Shown: positions 19,415 to 29,404, counted from the first letter of the stretch. The stretch is 64,000 bases of DNA from an uncultured Chlorobiaceae bacterium (GCA_903820085.1 CAIJGA010000008.1:219518-283517), one strand, 5' to 3'. The notes: generated from the letters alone by a model not told the origin. A program made the numbers and translations.

Positions 19415-20530
19415 ATGGATCATAGTGCATTTCTCATGGATAACCGGCAGTTGACGTTGCATCGTAAAGAGGTCTTGCGGATGGTTTTGAGAAAAATGAT
19501 GAGCCATGCTCTTGACACCATTATTGTTACTGATCTTGCCGTTATCCGGTGGCTGACCGGTTTCAGCGGTTCTAGTGCGAGGCTGCTGATTACCAGGGAA
19601 AAAAGCTGGTTGTTTACCGATTTTCGCTACAAGGAACAGGCCGCTCTTGAGGTTGTGGTGGCAGAAACGGTTATTGCTGCTGACGGTTTTGCAGCAGAGC
19701 TTGGTTCCGGGCGTTATCCTCTCGGTGAAACGGTTGCACTGCAGTCCGATCATGTTACCTGGCACGAGGCAACCCGGCTCATCGAACAAATCCTCGGCAA
19801 GCAGCGCGTGATACCTGTTGACTCTTTTTTCGATGAGTTCAGGATGCTGAAAAATGAGATTGAGCTCACGAAGATGCGTCGTGCAGCAGAAATCAGTGAA
19901 CTTGCCCTTGAAGTGGTGCTTCCCATGATTTCGTCATCAGTGACGGAACTCGATATTGCTGCAGAGATAACCTACCAGCATAAAAAGCTTGGCGCGGAAA
20001 GGGACTCTTTTGAACCAATTGTGGCGGGTGGAGCGCGTTCCGCCATGCCCCATGCAACTCCCTCGAAGGCGCGGTTCAAGTCGGGAGAGCTTATTGTGAT
20101 CGATATTGGTTGCGTCTATGAAGGCTACGCTTCCGATCAGACCAGAACCGTTGCGCTTGGTCATGTTTCCGATGAAGCCCGTGAGGTTTACCGTATTGTG
20201 CAGGAGGCGCAGGCGCTTGGAATTGCTTCGGCACGCTGCGGTATGACGGCCAAAGAGCTTGATGATGCGGTTCGCAGCTTTATTGCCGGTCACGGTTATG
20301 GTGATGAGTTTGGCCACGGTCTCGGTCACGGCGTCGGTCTTCAAGTGCATGAAGAGCCGCGGATCAGCCCGAAAGGGGAGTATACGCTCCAGGAAAATAT
20401 GCTCTTTACCATTGAGCCCGGGATCTACCTGCCCGGCAAATTTGGGGTCCGCATCGAAGATACTGTGGTGATGGGTCCGCAGGGAGCAATGCCCTTGCAG
20501 CGCTTGAGTAAAGAGCTTATGGAATTGTAA
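19415..20530 (+). CDS. Xaa-Pro aminopeptidase/dipeptidase (M24 family)
   Basis: This cytoplasmic metallopeptidase releases residues next to proline. At 371 aa it has an N-terminal creatinase-like domain (to ~130) and a C-terminal pita-bread domain. The metal ligands are the two Asp in VIDIGCVYEGYASDQTRT, His in GHGLGHGVGLQVHE, Glu in FTIEPGIYLP and Glu in GVRIEDTVV. No clear ribosome site precedes the ATG at 19415, and an internal start around MVLRKMMSH is possible. PepP versus PepQ cannot be decided. Confidence 0.9.
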   Translation: MDHSAFLMDNRQLTLHRKEVLRMVLRKMMSHALDTIIVTDLAVIRWLTGFSGSSARLLITREKSWLFTDFRYKEQAALEVVVAETVIAADGFAAELGSGRYPLGETVALQSDHVTWHEATRLIEQILGKQRVIPVDSFFDEFRMLKNEIELTKMRRAAEISELALEVVLPMISSSVTELDIAAEITYQHKKLGAERDSFEPIVAGGARSAMPHATPSKARFKSGELIVIDIGCVYEGYASDQTRTVALGHVSDEAREVYRIVQEAQALGIASARCGMTAKELDDAVRSFIAGHGYGDEFGHGLGHGVGLQVHEEPRISPKGEYTLQENMLFTIEPGIYLPGKFGVRIEDTVVMGPQGAMPLQRLSKELMEL

Positions 20531-20561
20531 GTTTTGCTAACTGTCCGCGTAGAATACACAC

Positions 20562-20885
20562 ATGGAAAGTAGCTATTGTATGGTTATCACCACTGCCCCT
20601 GATCAGGAAGAGGCTGAAAAGATGGCGGAAGGCATTCTCGACAATCGCCTTGCAGCATGCGTCCAGATGGCCGATATCCGTAGCTTTTTTCTCTGGGAAG
20701 GGGGGTTGCAGAAGGAGAGTGAAGTTACCCTGTATATCAAGACCACAGAGGCCCGATACACCAGGCTTGAAGCCTATATCGAAGAGTATCACCCCTATGA
20801 CGTGCCCGAAATTATCAAACTGCCCATAACCGGCGGACTGCCCGGCTATCTTAACTGGCTCGACTCGACAACCGGCCTGCCTTGA
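20562..20885 (+). CDS. cutA: CutA divalent-cation tolerance protein
   Basis: This 107-aa trimeric ferredoxin-like fold protein has the family features MVITTAPDQEEAEKMA, RLAACVQ and YHPYDVPEIIKLPI. It is linked to copper/divalent metal tolerance in E. coli, but its biochemical role is unclear. It lies 31 nt after the peptidase, probably cotranscribed, and is convergent with holB. Confidence 0.95.
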   Translation: MESSYCMVITTAPDQEEAEKMAEGILDNRLAACVQMADIRSFFLWEGGLQKESEVTLYIKTTEARYTRLEAYIEEYHPYDVPEIIKLPITGGLPGYLNWLDSTTGLP

Positions 20886-20888
20886 TTT

Positions 20889-22058
20889 TCAGCTTCGTTG
20901 CAGCAAACCCTTGATCTCCGCTGTATAGGAAGCCATGACGAGCAGCGGGCTGGCGTTGCGTTCGATGGCGCGGATGGCTGCTTCGGTGATGGTTGAAATC
21001 TGGAAGAAATCAGGGTTTGGGAAGTTTTTTGCAAAACGGTTGATGGCGTCGCTGATGTCGGGGTTGTTCAGCTCCTGAAAGTCGGGATCGATCCGGCGAT
21101 GGTTGGCATCCTGAAAGAAGAGCAGGAGAGCGGCTAGAAAGAGGGTGAGGTCGCCACGCGAGAGGCTTTTTGCGTTCTGCTCGCAGGAGGTGATGGCTTC
21201 GTGGAAGCGGCTTGGGGTAAGTATCTGGCGAAGATAGTCGAGCGCCTGGTTACGGAGTACAATGGTTGCAGTTTCAGAGGTGTTGCTGTCGCGATTGTTG
21301 ATGAGTTCCCAGGCAAGACGAAGGTTTCCCCTCGAAAAACTGACGATAAAGCTCAGTGAGGGCTCCTTGATTTCCGGACGATTTTCCTGCAGCCAGAGTC
21401 GCAGTTCCTGGGCGGTAATGCGTGAAAACCTGACGGCTTGGCACCGCGAACGGATGGTGGGCAGCAATGCTTCCGGTCTTGACGAGACAAGGATGAAGAG
21501 AACATGCGGCGGAGGCTCTTCGAGCAGTTTGAGGAGCTTGTTTGCCGCCGAAGGGTGCAGCCGTTCAGCCTGCGAAATAATGAAAATCTTCTTGCTCCCC
21601 TCATTGGGCATAAACATTGCTTTATGCTGCAGGGAAATAATCTGTTCTGTCAGAATCCCCATGGATCGCTCCATGGCAGGGGAGAGATAGGGGTTCAGCT
21701 TTTTCTGGTCGAGCAGTGCGTCGTAGCGCTCCTTTGCATCGGTAAAGCGCTTGTTCTCTTTTTTTGCAGAGTCACCCGCATCAAGCAGGGCCGATTCTAT
21801 CGGAAAAATATACTCCACATTCGGGTGCATGAACGACTGTATCTGCACGCAGTCAAGGCACAAGCCGCATGAACCCGCCGGATTGCCGGTTGCCGCTTTA
21901 CTGCAGTTGAGCAGAGAGGCGATCTCGAAGGCTACCGACTCCTTGCCTGATCCGTCAGGGCCGGTGAAAAGGTAGGCATGAGCAAGGCGTCCTGTTTCAA
22001 GTGCTTTCTGCAGGACGCGTATCTGACGCTTTTGACCGATAATGTTGTTCCAGCTCAT
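20889..22058 (-). CDS. holB: DNA polymerase III delta' subunit
   Basis: This AAA+ clamp-loader subunit loads the beta clamp. The 389-aa protein starts MSWNNIIGQKRQIRVLQ. The P-loop GPDGSGKES is near residue 33, followed by a zinc-binding-type CGLCLDC segment near 64. The LLKLLEEPPPHVLFILVSSRPEALLPTIRSRC region carries the sensor 1 and SRC motif. A usable-looking P-loop is retained, unlike E. coli delta'. It is followed by 3 nt to convergent cutA. Confidence 0.93.
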   Translation of the reverse strand: MSWNNIIGQKRQIRVLQKALETGRLAHAYLFTGPDGSGKESVAFEIASLLNCSKAATGNPAGSCGLCLDCVQIQSFMHPNVEYIFPIESALLDAGDSAKKENKRFTDAKERYDALLDQKKLNPYLSPAMERSMGILTEQIISLQHKAMFMPNEGSKKIFIISQAERLHPSAANKLLKLLEEPPPHVLFILVSSRPEALLPTIRSRCQAVRFSRITAQELRLWLQENRPEIKEPSLSFIVSFSRGNLRLAWELINNRDSNTSETATIVLRNQALDYLRQILTPSRFHEAITSCEQNAKSLSRGDLTLFLAALLLFFQDANHRRIDPDFQELNNPDISDAINRFAKNFPNPDFFQISTITEAAIRAIERNASPLLVMASYTAEIKGLLQRS

Positions 22059-22074
22059 GCCTGCCTTGCCGTGT

Positions 22075-22986
22075 TCAGATAAAGGTTAACCAGTTATACG
22101 GATCTTCGCCGGTCTGGACGATTTTGAGGTATGCATGCTGGAGGATTTCGGTAATCGGACCCCGTTTTTCATTGCCTATCGGGTACTTGTCGATGCTTCT
22201 GACGGGAGTGATTTCCGCCGCCGTGCCGGTCAGGAAAACCTCGTCGGCAATGTAGAGCGCTTCTCGTGGAATCAGTGTCTCGCGAACTTCGTAGCCAAGC
22301 TCTTTTGCAATGTGCATGATGGCATACCGGGTAAAGCCAGGCAGTATTGACTGGCCCGACATTGGCGTGTAGATAATGCCGTCGCGTATAACAAAAATAT
22401 TTTCGCCGCTTCCTTCAGAAACATAACCGTTCACATCAAGCGCAAGTCCTTCGGCATAGTCGTCCATCAAGGCTTCCATTTTGATGAGCTGCGAGTTCAG
22501 ATAGTTGCCTCCGGCTTTTGCCCAGGCTGGAAGGGTATTCGGGGCTGGCCGGTTCCAGGATGAGACTCGGACGTCCACACCGGTTTCAAGCACATCTTCT
22601 CCCAGGTAGGTTCCCCATTCCCAGGTAGCAATGGCAACCTCGATTGAGGCACGGTGGGGGTTGACTCCCAAAGCTCCCTGTCCGCGGTAGACCAGCGGAC
22701 GGATGTAGCAGGATTGGAAATTGTTGGCCTGAATAGTGCTGATGATGGCATCTTTCAGCTCTTTTTCAGAGTACGGAATTTCAATGCGGTATATTTTTGA
22801 CGAATCCCTGAGACGTTTGATGTGTTCGTCAAGAAAGAGCACTGCCGAGCCCTTCAGGGTGTCATAGCAGCGGATTCCTTCAAAGATAGATGAACCGTAG
22901 TGGACAACATGTGACAGAATGTGGATTTTTGCGTCAATCCAGTCAATCAGTTCGCCGTTCATCCAAATTTTGGCAGACTTGTTCAT
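22075..22986 (-). CDS. ilvE: Branched-chain amino acid aminotransferase
   Basis: This class IV PLP aminotransferase carries out the last step of Val/Leu/Ile synthesis. The 303-aa protein has HVVHYGSSIFEGIRCY near residue 35. The catalytic lysine lies in GGNYLNSQLIKMEA. The class IV signature EGSGENIFVIRDG is near 190. I chose the ATG at 22986 (MNKSAKIWMNG); an upstream ATG at 23013 gives nine more residues and cannot be excluded. The gene ends 17 nt before holB begins on the same strand. Confidence 0.95.
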   Translation of the reverse strand: MNKSAKIWMNGELIDWIDAKIHILSHVVHYGSSIFEGIRCYDTLKGSAVLFLDEHIKRLRDSSKIYRIEIPYSEKELKDAIISTIQANNFQSCYIRPLVYRGQGALGVNPHRASIEVAIATWEWGTYLGEDVLETGVDVRVSSWNRPAPNTLPAWAKAGGNYLNSQLIKMEALMDDYAEGLALDVNGYVSEGSGENIFVIRDGIIYTPMSGQSILPGFTRYAIMHIAKELGYEVRETLIPREALYIADEVFLTGTAAEITPVRSIDKYPIGNEKRGPITEILQHAYLKIVQTGEDPYNWLTFI

Positions 22987-23037
22987 GATGCAGGCGTTGG
23001 GTGTTAATGGCATTAAGAGGAGTAAACCTCAAGATAT

Positions 23038-23070
23038 AAAAAACCCCGCGTTCTGTTGCGGGGTTTTTTA
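23038..23070 (-). terminator. Terminator after phosphofructokinase
   Basis: An inverted repeat, aaccccgc...gcggggtt, has a short loop and T/A runs on both sides. On the - strand it ends the phosphofructokinase transcript before ilvE. Confidence 0.8.
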
Positions 23071-23091
23071 TTGTCCAGAATAATGAAAATA

Positions 23092-24297
23092 TCAATAAAT
23101 TCTTTCATAAACACCTTCGACTTCGCGCAGAATCGGGTCATAGGCGTTGGCTTTCCTGCCGAAGCAGATGCCGAGTGACTCATACATGGCGACATGGTCG
23201 AGATCGACATGGCGCTGCACAATTGCTTTGCTTGATTCGATGTACTCTATTTTGCGACCCTTGACCTTTGAAATCGTCACGCCGGTTTTGCCGTCAAGCA
23301 GGAGCAGTATGGCTGCCGCGCCGGCTTCAAAACCAAAGTTGATGTCGTATGCTGACGAGTTGCCTGAACGGACAAGGTGGCCGGGATGAATTTCGCGTAC
23401 CTCAGGAATTTCATAAACACCCTCGACGAACATGCCGGTCTCTTTCATGAAAATCGGCATCGCCGGATCGGCTTTCATTCTTTTCTGGATCTGCTGGCAG
23501 GTGAATTTTCCTGCGCCGGCAAGTTTTTTGTGACCAAAGGCGTCAATGCCTGCGGACTCATCAACAATATCGGTGCCGTCGGCATTTTTCAGCCCTTCAG
23601 CAACAACAATGGTATAGGTTCCGCTATGGACGTCACTCTCCCTGATCCTGCGGGTAAAGCGTTCGGCGAGGTGTTCGTAGACAACATCCCAGTCAGCCGG
23701 AATTTCAGGAATGAGAATACAGTCAGCCTCTGCTGCAACGCCGCTGCGGAAAGCGGTATGGCCTGCATAACGGCCAAATACTTCGGTAACGAGTACCCTG
23801 TTGTGGGTTTTGCCTGTTGTCTTGAGGTCATGCACAAACTGTGCGATGCGGTTGATTGTTGAGTCGCCGCCGACCGAATAGGTCTGCAAGTCGAGATCCA
23901 TGGTTTTCGGTGCGTGGATGCACTGAATTCCCTGCTGGTTCAAATCGACCATGACGCTGCCGGAATCATCGCCTCCGCTGATGATGAGTGCATCAATGCC
24001 GAATTTTTTCATGCCGGCCTTGATGCGGTTGTACTTGTCCGGATTGCTTATGGCCTTGATTTTGACTCTCGAATGGCCCGCTTCTGATCCGGCAAAGCTT
24101 GCGTCAAAGCGGTCGAGACGAACCTGGTCGAGGCGGACAATCGTCTCCTGATCAACGAGGTTGTATAGACCGGCGTAGCCGTTGGGAATAATAAAGAGTT
24201 CAAGCTCTTTTGACAGAGCCATCATTGCTGCGCCTTTCAGCACCGCATTCAGTCCGCCGCAATCCCCACCGCTGGTGAGGATACCAATTTTTTTCAC
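23092..24297 (-). CDS. 6-phosphofructokinase, probably PPi-dependent type
   Basis: The 401-aa protein is a group II-like phosphofructokinase (GILTSGGDCGGLNAVLKG). The two positions that discriminate the phosphoryl donor read GGDDSGS and PKTMDLD. ATP enzymes have GGDGS and PGTIDND. Asp and Lys at those positions are the hallmark of pyrophosphate-dependent PFKs (EC 2.7.1.90), which are reversible. The catalytic aspartates are retained. In a green sulfur bacterium, reversibility would suit both gluconeogenesis and glycogen breakdown. It has its own terminator. Confidence 0.87.
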   Translation of the reverse strand: MKKIGILTSGGDCGGLNAVLKGAAMMALSKELELFIIPNGYAGLYNLVDQETIVRLDQVRLDRFDASFAGSEAGHSRVKIKAISNPDKYNRIKAGMKKFGIDALIISGGDDSGSVMVDLNQQGIQCIHAPKTMDLDLQTYSVGGDSTINRIAQFVHDLKTTGKTHNRVLVTEVFGRYAGHTAFRSGVAAEADCILIPEIPADWDVVYEHLAERFTRRIRESDVHSGTYTIVVAEGLKNADGTDIVDESAGIDAFGHKKLAGAGKFTCQQIQKRMKADPAMPIFMKETGMFVEGVYEIPEVREIHPGHLVRSGNSSAYDINFGFEAGAAAILLLLDGKTGVTISKVKGRKIEYIESSKAIVQRHVDLDHVAMYESLGICFGRKANAYDPILREVEGVYERIY

Positions 24298-24482
24298 AGT
24301 TATGCTCTCCTATTCAAAGCTAAGGTTAGTATTTAATGGTCTAATTTATTTATTTGTCAAGGAAATGATATTTCCCTGCTTATGGCAGTCAAGATAGATT
24401 TTTTGTGTGATTTTTCAACGATAAGTCTCAAAATTTAATAAAACCCAATGCGTCAGGAAATGACTGAACTTCATATGTATTC

Positions 24483-25757
24483 ATGAACTACAGAGATGAG
24501 GCTAGGATTGCTTTTGTGCATCTCAGGGAGAGAAAACGCCAGACACTCCTTACCGCTCTTGGTGTTGCTGTCGGTTCTGCCATGCTGGTGACGACCATCT
24601 CTGTTTCACGGGGCTCATCATCAAATGTTGTGGCCAAGGTGATTGATACCGCACCCCATGTCGTAATCAGCGCAGAGAGGGTTTGGCCACTGGTGCCTGA
24701 TAATATTATTGGGCAAAACGGCAGCAGGGTTTCGATGGTGACCAAAAACATCAATCTCAATGAACAGGAGGTTATCAAGAACTATTCCGAAGTTGTCCAG
24801 AGCATCCGCCCTGTCGAAGAGCTTCGCAGCATTTCACCCTTTGTGCTCAGCAAAGTGATTGCCCGCAACAAAACCCGCTTTACGCCCTGCATTGTACGAG
24901 GTGTCGTGCCTCATCTTGAAGCGGAAATTGCCGGGTTGAAAAAGAACCTGATTGACAAAAACGCCCTTGAAGAGTTGGCCTCCACGCCGAACGGCGTTGT
25001 TGTCGGTGACCTTCTGGCAAAAAAACTCAATGTCGGTTATCACGACAGGATTGTGCTGGTAACAAAAAACAGCGAAGAGTTTCCCGTCATGGTTATGGGG
25101 CGTTTCAGCAGCGGATTTAATGCAAAAGATGAGCGTGAGGGCTATGTCAACCTCGCTTTAGCCCAGAGAATGGAAGGGATAGCTGCCAATTCAGTGACGG
25201 GTATCGGCCTGAGAACGGCCCATGTCGAGCGAGCCCAGCAAACCTCCGACAGGGTTGAGGCGCTCAGTGGCTATAAAAGCGAAAGCTGGGATGAAACCAA
25301 CCGAAATGTTATTGAGTTCTACAACCGCAATGCACTCATCACTCTGGTTCTGGTCGGGTTTGTTTTTGTGGTAGCCGGCCTCGGTGTTTCATCCGTCATG
25401 ACAACCGTTATTTTGCAGAAAGTTAAGGATATAGCCATCATGCGCTCCATGGGGATGCAGGCCAGGAGCATTACCCGTATTTTCATGCTTGAAGGCTTTA
25501 TGATTGGAGTGCTCGGGGTGCTTATTGGCAGTCCGATCGGACATCTGATCTGCCAGTCTGTAGCTGCTATCCGTTTCGAGGCAAGTACGGCAGGAGTGCT
25601 GAAAAGTGACCGTATCACCATCATTGAAATGCCGGACGCCTATCTGATTGTGATATTTTTCGGGATCCTCATTGCCGTGCTCTCTTCATGGAGCCCGGCA
25701 AGAAAAGCAACACGTTATGTGCCAGTCAGTATTCTCAGGGGAGAGGTCGGGGTTTAG
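24483..25757 (+). CDS. ABC transporter permease, FtsX/MacB/LolC-E type
   Basis: The 424-aa protein has the four-helix layout of this class. One helix is near the N-terminus (about residues 17-40, within [19 protein letters not shown]). A large periplasmic domain spans about 45-275. Three C-terminal helices follow (about 280-305, 335-360, 385-410) with the FtsX signature region [22 protein letters not shown]. Such permeases act in lipoprotein release or efflux with a separate ATPase, which is not adjacent. Its stop codon interlocks with that of convergent ispF. Confidence 0.88.
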   Translation: MNYRDEARIAFVHLRERKRQTLLTALGVAVGSAMLVTTISVSRGSSSNVVAKVIDTAPHVVISAERVWPLVPDNIIGQNGSRVSMVTKNINLNEQEVIKNYSEVVQSIRPVEELRSISPFVLSKVIARNKTRFTPCIVRGVVPHLEAEIAGLKKNLIDKNALEELASTPNGVVVGDLLAKKLNVGYHDRIVLVTKNSEEFPVMVMGRFSSGFNAKDEREGYVNLALAQRMEGIAANSVTGIGLRTAHVERAQQTSDRVEALSGYKSESWDETNRNVIEFYNRNALITLVLVGFVFVVAGLGVSSVMTTVILQKVKDIAIMRSMGMQARSITRIFMLEGFMIGVLGVLIGSPIGHLICQSVAAIRFEASTAGVLKSDRITIIEMPDAYLIVIFFGILIAVLSSWSPARKATRYVPVSILRGEVGV

Positions 25758-26227
25758 AGCGAGCGGATAATGCAGACCGCATGTGCGGCAGCGCCCTCTT
25801 CACGTCCGATGTAGCCGAGTTTTTCGTTGGTGGTTGCCTTGACCGAGACGGTCCCGATCTCAACGCCGAGACAGCGTGCAATGTTTTTGCGCATCTCGGT
25901 AATGTAAGGCGCAATTTTAGGCTCTTCAAGAAGCAGCATCGCGTCGACGTTAACGGTCTGGTAGCCATGTTTTTCAAGCAATTTTCCGACCTGCTTGAGC
26001 AGGATCATGCTGTCGATATCCTTGAACTCCATGCTGGTATTGGGAAAATGCAGCCCTATGTCTCCAAGGGCCGCAGCGCCAAGCAGGGCATCGCTGACAG
26101 CATGAAGCAGTACATCGGCATCACTGTGACCATCCAGACCCTTGTATCCGGGGATATGAACACCACCAATCACAAGCTTCCGGCCTTCGGCAAAAGGGTG
26201 TACATCGATACCAATTCCAATACGCAT
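25754..26227 (-). CDS. ispF: 2-C-methyl-D-erythritol 2,4-cyclodiphosphate synthase
   Basis: IspF forms the cyclodiphosphate in the MEP isoprenoid pathway, which supplies bacteriochlorophyll tails, carotenoids and quinones. The 157-aa protein has the metal ligands in GIGIDVHPF and [18 protein letters not shown], and the [13 protein letters not shown] segment. It lies 21 nt downstream of pyrD on the same strand and shares stop-codon bases with the convergent permease. Confidence 0.97.
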   Translation of the reverse strand: MRIGIGIDVHPFAEGRKLVIGGVHIPGYKGLDGHSDADVLLHAVSDALLGAAALGDIGLHFPNTSMEFKDIDSMILLKQVGKLLEKHGYQTVNVDAMLLLEEPKIAPYITEMRKNIARCLGVEIGTVSVKATTNEKLGYIGREEGAAAHAVCIIRSL

Positions 26228-26248
26228 GGTAATTCAGGGTTTGCAGGG

Positions 26249-27193
26249 TTAATCGGTCAGAAGGCTTCCGCTGTACTCTTTGAGGGAGATAGCTCCCGGA
26301 GTTGAGAAGTATTGTTCAATAGCAGCAGCAACTTTTTCGCCGATATCAGGATAGACAAAGTTCATGGTACCGATTTGTATGGCTCTTGAGCCGGCAAGGA
26401 GGAACTCCATGGCATCCTCAAAGCAGGAAATACCACCCATACCGACAATCGGAATGGTTACAGCCTTGTAGACTTCCCAGACCTTTGCAAGGGCAATCGG
26501 CTTGATTGCAGGGCCTGAAAGTCCTCCGGTAATATTTTTAAGCAGGGGCCTGCGGGTTTTATAATTGATGGCCATTCCGACCACCGTATTGATGAGAGAG
26601 AGAGAGTCTGCACCAGCCTCTTCGGCCGCAAGAGCAATCGAACTGATGGATGTGACGTTGGGTGTCAGCTTGATCATGAGGTGACGGCCAGTGATCCTGC
26701 GCAGTGTCGAAACAATCTCAAAGGTAGCCTCACGGCTCACCCCCATAATCATGCACTCACCCTTGACGTTCGGACAGGAGAGATTGATTTCGTAACCGTC
26801 AAGGCCTTCGACATGGTCAAGTTTTGAAACCACTTCGCAATAGTCGTCGATTGATCGTCCGGCAATATTGACAATGACTGCGGTATTGAGTTGGCGGAGA
26901 AAGGGTACTTTTTCAGCAATGAACCGCTCGACTCCAACATTAGCCAGTCCGATCGCATTGATCATTCCTGAAGGAGTTTCAGCGATCCGCTGGGGACGAT
27001 TGCCTGTTCTTGGTTCGAGGGAAATTGCTTTTGTTACAATGCCGCCAATTTTGGAAAGATCACAGAGTTGACTGAGCTCTTCTCCATACGAAACGGTGCC
27101 CGATGCAAGCAGTACCGGTGATTTCAGATCAAGTCCCCGGCCGAGAGAGAGTGCCGCACAGGTTCCGGATTTTGCGGTTTCATGTTGTCTCAT
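26249..27193 (-). CDS. pyrD: Dihydroorotate dehydrogenase, class 1B catalytic subunit
   Basis: PyrD oxidises dihydroorotate to orotate in pyrimidine synthesis. The 314-aa flavoprotein barrel has the class 1 catalytic cysteine in EINLSCPNVKGE near residue 140. The FMN-binding KLTPNV and IVGMGGISCFEDAMEFLLAGS motifs support class 1B, which usually pairs with PyrK. No pyrK is nearby. A start slightly downstream is possible because no strong ribosome site precedes 27193. It is followed by ispF. Confidence 0.93.
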   Translation of the reverse strand: MRQHETAKSGTCAALSLGRGLDLKSPVLLASGTVSYGEELSQLCDLSKIGGIVTKAISLEPRTGNRPQRIAETPSGMINAIGLANVGVERFIAEKVPFLRQLNTAVIVNIAGRSIDDYCEVVSKLDHVEGLDGYEINLSCPNVKGECMIMGVSREATFEIVSTLRRITGRHLMIKLTPNVTSISSIALAAEEAGADSLSLINTVVGMAINYKTRRPLLKNITGGLSGPAIKPIALAKVWEVYKAVTIPIVGMGGISCFEDAMEFLLAGSRAIQIGTMNFVYPDIGEKVAAAIEQYFSTPGAISLKEYSGSLLTD

Positions 27194-27227
27194 GGTGCTG
27201 AAGTGCTTGACAGAGATGGGAGCAAAT

Positions 27228-27261
27228 TTACTCCTGACCGGCAGACGCCGGTCAAGAGTAA
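27228..27261 (-). terminator. Hairpin between glgP and pyrD
   Basis: An 8-bp perfect stem (tgaccggc/gccggtca) extends, past one mismatch, by a further 6 bp (ttactc/gagtaa). It lies 30 nt after the glgP stop on the - strand. The U-run is weak, so it is a probable terminator or transcript-end structure. Confidence 0.6.
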
Positions 27262-27292
27262 AGAGTGTATGCTGTTCTGACGTTCTGTTCTT

Positions 27293-29404
27293 TTACTTGT
27301 TGAGATAGTACTTGGTTGCATAGTCCCGTACCATTCTGTGGGTGTTGTATTCCGGCGCGATGGTGGCAATGGCGTTCCGAATCTTTTTAATCCATTTTAC
27401 CGGTACGTTCAGCTCATTGCGTTCGTAAAATGCAGGGATGATCTGGTTTTCCAGAACACTGTACATTTTCTCCGCATCGAAACTGTCCTGCTCCTCATGG
27501 TTTTCAAAGAATTCACCGTTGCCGATGGCAAAACCGTTTTCGCCGTTATATGCTTCAGGCCACCAGCCATCAAGGACACTGAAATTCAGTCCACCGTGCA
27601 GTACTGTTTTTTCGCCAGATGTTCCGCTTGCCTCCATTGGTCTTACCGGGGTGTTCAGCCAAATGTCAACACCTGCAACCATCCGTTTCGCAACGCCGAG
27701 GTTGTAGTTTTCAAGGAAGATAACTTTCCCGTTGAACTGCGGCCGGCGGGAGTGCTGGACGATCTGGCGGATATAGTCTTTTCCTGCATCATCATGCGGA
27801 TGGGCCTTTCCTGCAAAAACTATCTGCAGCGGCTTGGTTGCATGATTGATGATTCTGTCAAGGCGGTCAAGATCTCTGAAAATTAGCGGTGCACGCTTGT
27901 AGGTAGCAAAACGTCTTGCAAACCCGATGGTCAGGACGTCGGGAGAGAAGGTATTTTTCGCTGATCTCACCGTATCGTATTCGTTTTGGTACGTGTTGAT
28001 ATGCTGGTGAAAAAGCTGGTTTGCCAGATAGCGGTCAATGAAGTCGATAAGATTGCGTTTCAGGCTGTAACGCAGCGACCAGAGCTCGCTGTCGGTGACT
28101 TTTGCCAGAGCGGCTTCAGCAGTTTCACGTGAGAGCGACATTTCATCAATGCTTCCGGTGAATTTTTTCCAGAAACTGTCGGTATGGCCGCATGTCCAGC
28201 TGCTGGCGTGTACACCGTTGGTGATATGGCCAATCGGCACCTCATCAACACTTTTGCCGGCATAAAGGTGTTGCCACATAACGCGTGAAACCTCGCCATG
28301 AAGTTTTGAAACACCGTTAGCCGATCGTGACAGGTTCAGCGCGAGCACTGTCATGGTGAACAGTCCGTAGATATTATCCTTGTCTTCTGATCCAAGCCTC
28401 ATCAGATCATCGAAATTAATTCCGATTGCTGTAAGGTATTTATCGAAGGTGTAATGCATCATGTCTCTCGAGAAGCGGTCATGACCCGCAGGAACCGGAG
28501 TGTGCGTGGTGAAGACGCAACGTGAGCGAACTGTTGCCATAGCCTCTTTTTCCGCTACGCCTTTCGCTAGCTCTTTGGCGAGCAGCTCGAGGGTAAGAAA
28601 TGCTGAGTGACCCTCGTTCATGTGATAGACCGTGGGATTGACGCCGAGTGTCTCAAGAAGTTTTACGCCGCCGATACCAAGAAGAATCTCCTGGTTGATA
28701 CGCATATTCTGATCGCCGCCATAGACCCGACAACAGATGTCACGATAATGGGGTTCATTGGCCGCAATGTTGGTGTCAAGCAGATAAAGGGTAGCACGAC
28801 CTACCTTGAGGCGCCATGCCTGTGCAAAAACTTCGCTTTGCGCTATATTGACCGAAATGATCACATCGTTTCCATCCGCATCGGTGACTTTCTCGATCGG
28901 AAGGCTTTCGGCATACTGCAAAGGATAGTCTTCCATCTGCCAGCCATCATGATTGAGGTACTGGCGGAAGTAGCCCTCTTTGTAAAACAGGGTGATGCCG
29001 ATGAAGTTGATGCCGAGGTCACTGGCCGATTTCAGGTGATCTCCGGCAAGAACGCCGAGTCCACCGGAATAAATTCTGACGCTTTCATGAATACCGAACT
29101 CAGCACTGAAATAGGCAACCGGGCTCTTTACCAGTTCAGGCGCATTGTTTGTTGCCCAGGTATTCTTGTCGTTCAGGTATGCTGTAAAACGTTTAAAAAC
29201 CTGATCTATTTTTTCACCGTACTCTAACTGGCATCGGGCTTCCAGTTCATCATTGGAGATATGTCGTAACAGTTCAACAGGATTATGATTATTCCTTTCC
29301 CAAAGCAGAGGGGAGAGCTCTTCAAAAATCTGTTTTGCTTCAGTATCCCATGACCACCAGAGATTTCTTGAGAGTTCTTTTAGGGAAGTTATTTTATTTT
29401 GCAT
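27293..29404 (-). CDS. glgP: Alpha-glucan (glycogen) phosphorylase
   Basis: This GT35 phosphorylase releases glucose-1-phosphate from glycogen or maltodextrin. At 703 aa it is the short bacterial/archaeal form, without the mammalian-type N-terminal regulatory region. It shows VAYFSAEFGIHESV near the start and HMNEGHSAF. The PLP lysine is in EASGTSGEKTVLHGGLN near residue 600. Green sulfur bacteria store glycogen, so the role fits. It is divergent from the metallophosphoesterase and ends at a hairpin. Confidence 0.94.
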   Translation of the reverse strand: MQNKITSLKELSRNLWWSWDTEAKQIFEELSPLLWERNNHNPVELLRHISNDELEARCQLEYGEKIDQVFKRFTAYLNDKNTWATNNAPELVKSPVAYFSAEFGIHESVRIYSGGLGVLAGDHLKSASDLGINFIGITLFYKEGYFRQYLNHDGWQMEDYPLQYAESLPIEKVTDADGNDVIISVNIAQSEVFAQAWRLKVGRATLYLLDTNIAANEPHYRDICCRVYGGDQNMRINQEILLGIGGVKLLETLGVNPTVYHMNEGHSAFLTLELLAKELAKGVAEKEAMATVRSRCVFTTHTPVPAGHDRFSRDMMHYTFDKYLTAIGINFDDLMRLGSEDKDNIYGLFTMTVLALNLSRSANGVSKLHGEVSRVMWQHLYAGKSVDEVPIGHITNGVHASSWTCGHTDSFWKKFTGSIDEMSLSRETAEAALAKVTDSELWSLRYSLKRNLIDFIDRYLANQLFHQHINTYQNEYDTVRSAKNTFSPDVLTIGFARRFATYKRAPLIFRDLDRLDRIINHATKPLQIVFAGKAHPHDDAGKDYIRQIVQHSRRPQFNGKVIFLENYNLGVAKRMVAGVDIWLNTPVRPMEASGTSGEKTVLHGGLNFSVLDGWWPEAYNGENGFAIGNGEFFENHEEQDSFDAEKMYSVLENQIIPAFYERNELNVPVKWIKKIRNAIATIAPEYNTHRMVRDYATKYYLNK

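Noticed and set aside
19013..19789. 258-aa open frame on the - strand over the M24 peptidase start
   Set aside because: It overlaps a supported peptidase and the truncated secreted remnant; no signal for translation.
25688..26305. 205-aa open frame on the + strand over ispF
   Set aside because: It is antisense to a clear IspF with all metal ligands; the translation has no domain.
28607..29227. 206-aa open frame on the + strand over glgP
   Set aside because: It is antisense shadow of the phosphorylase.
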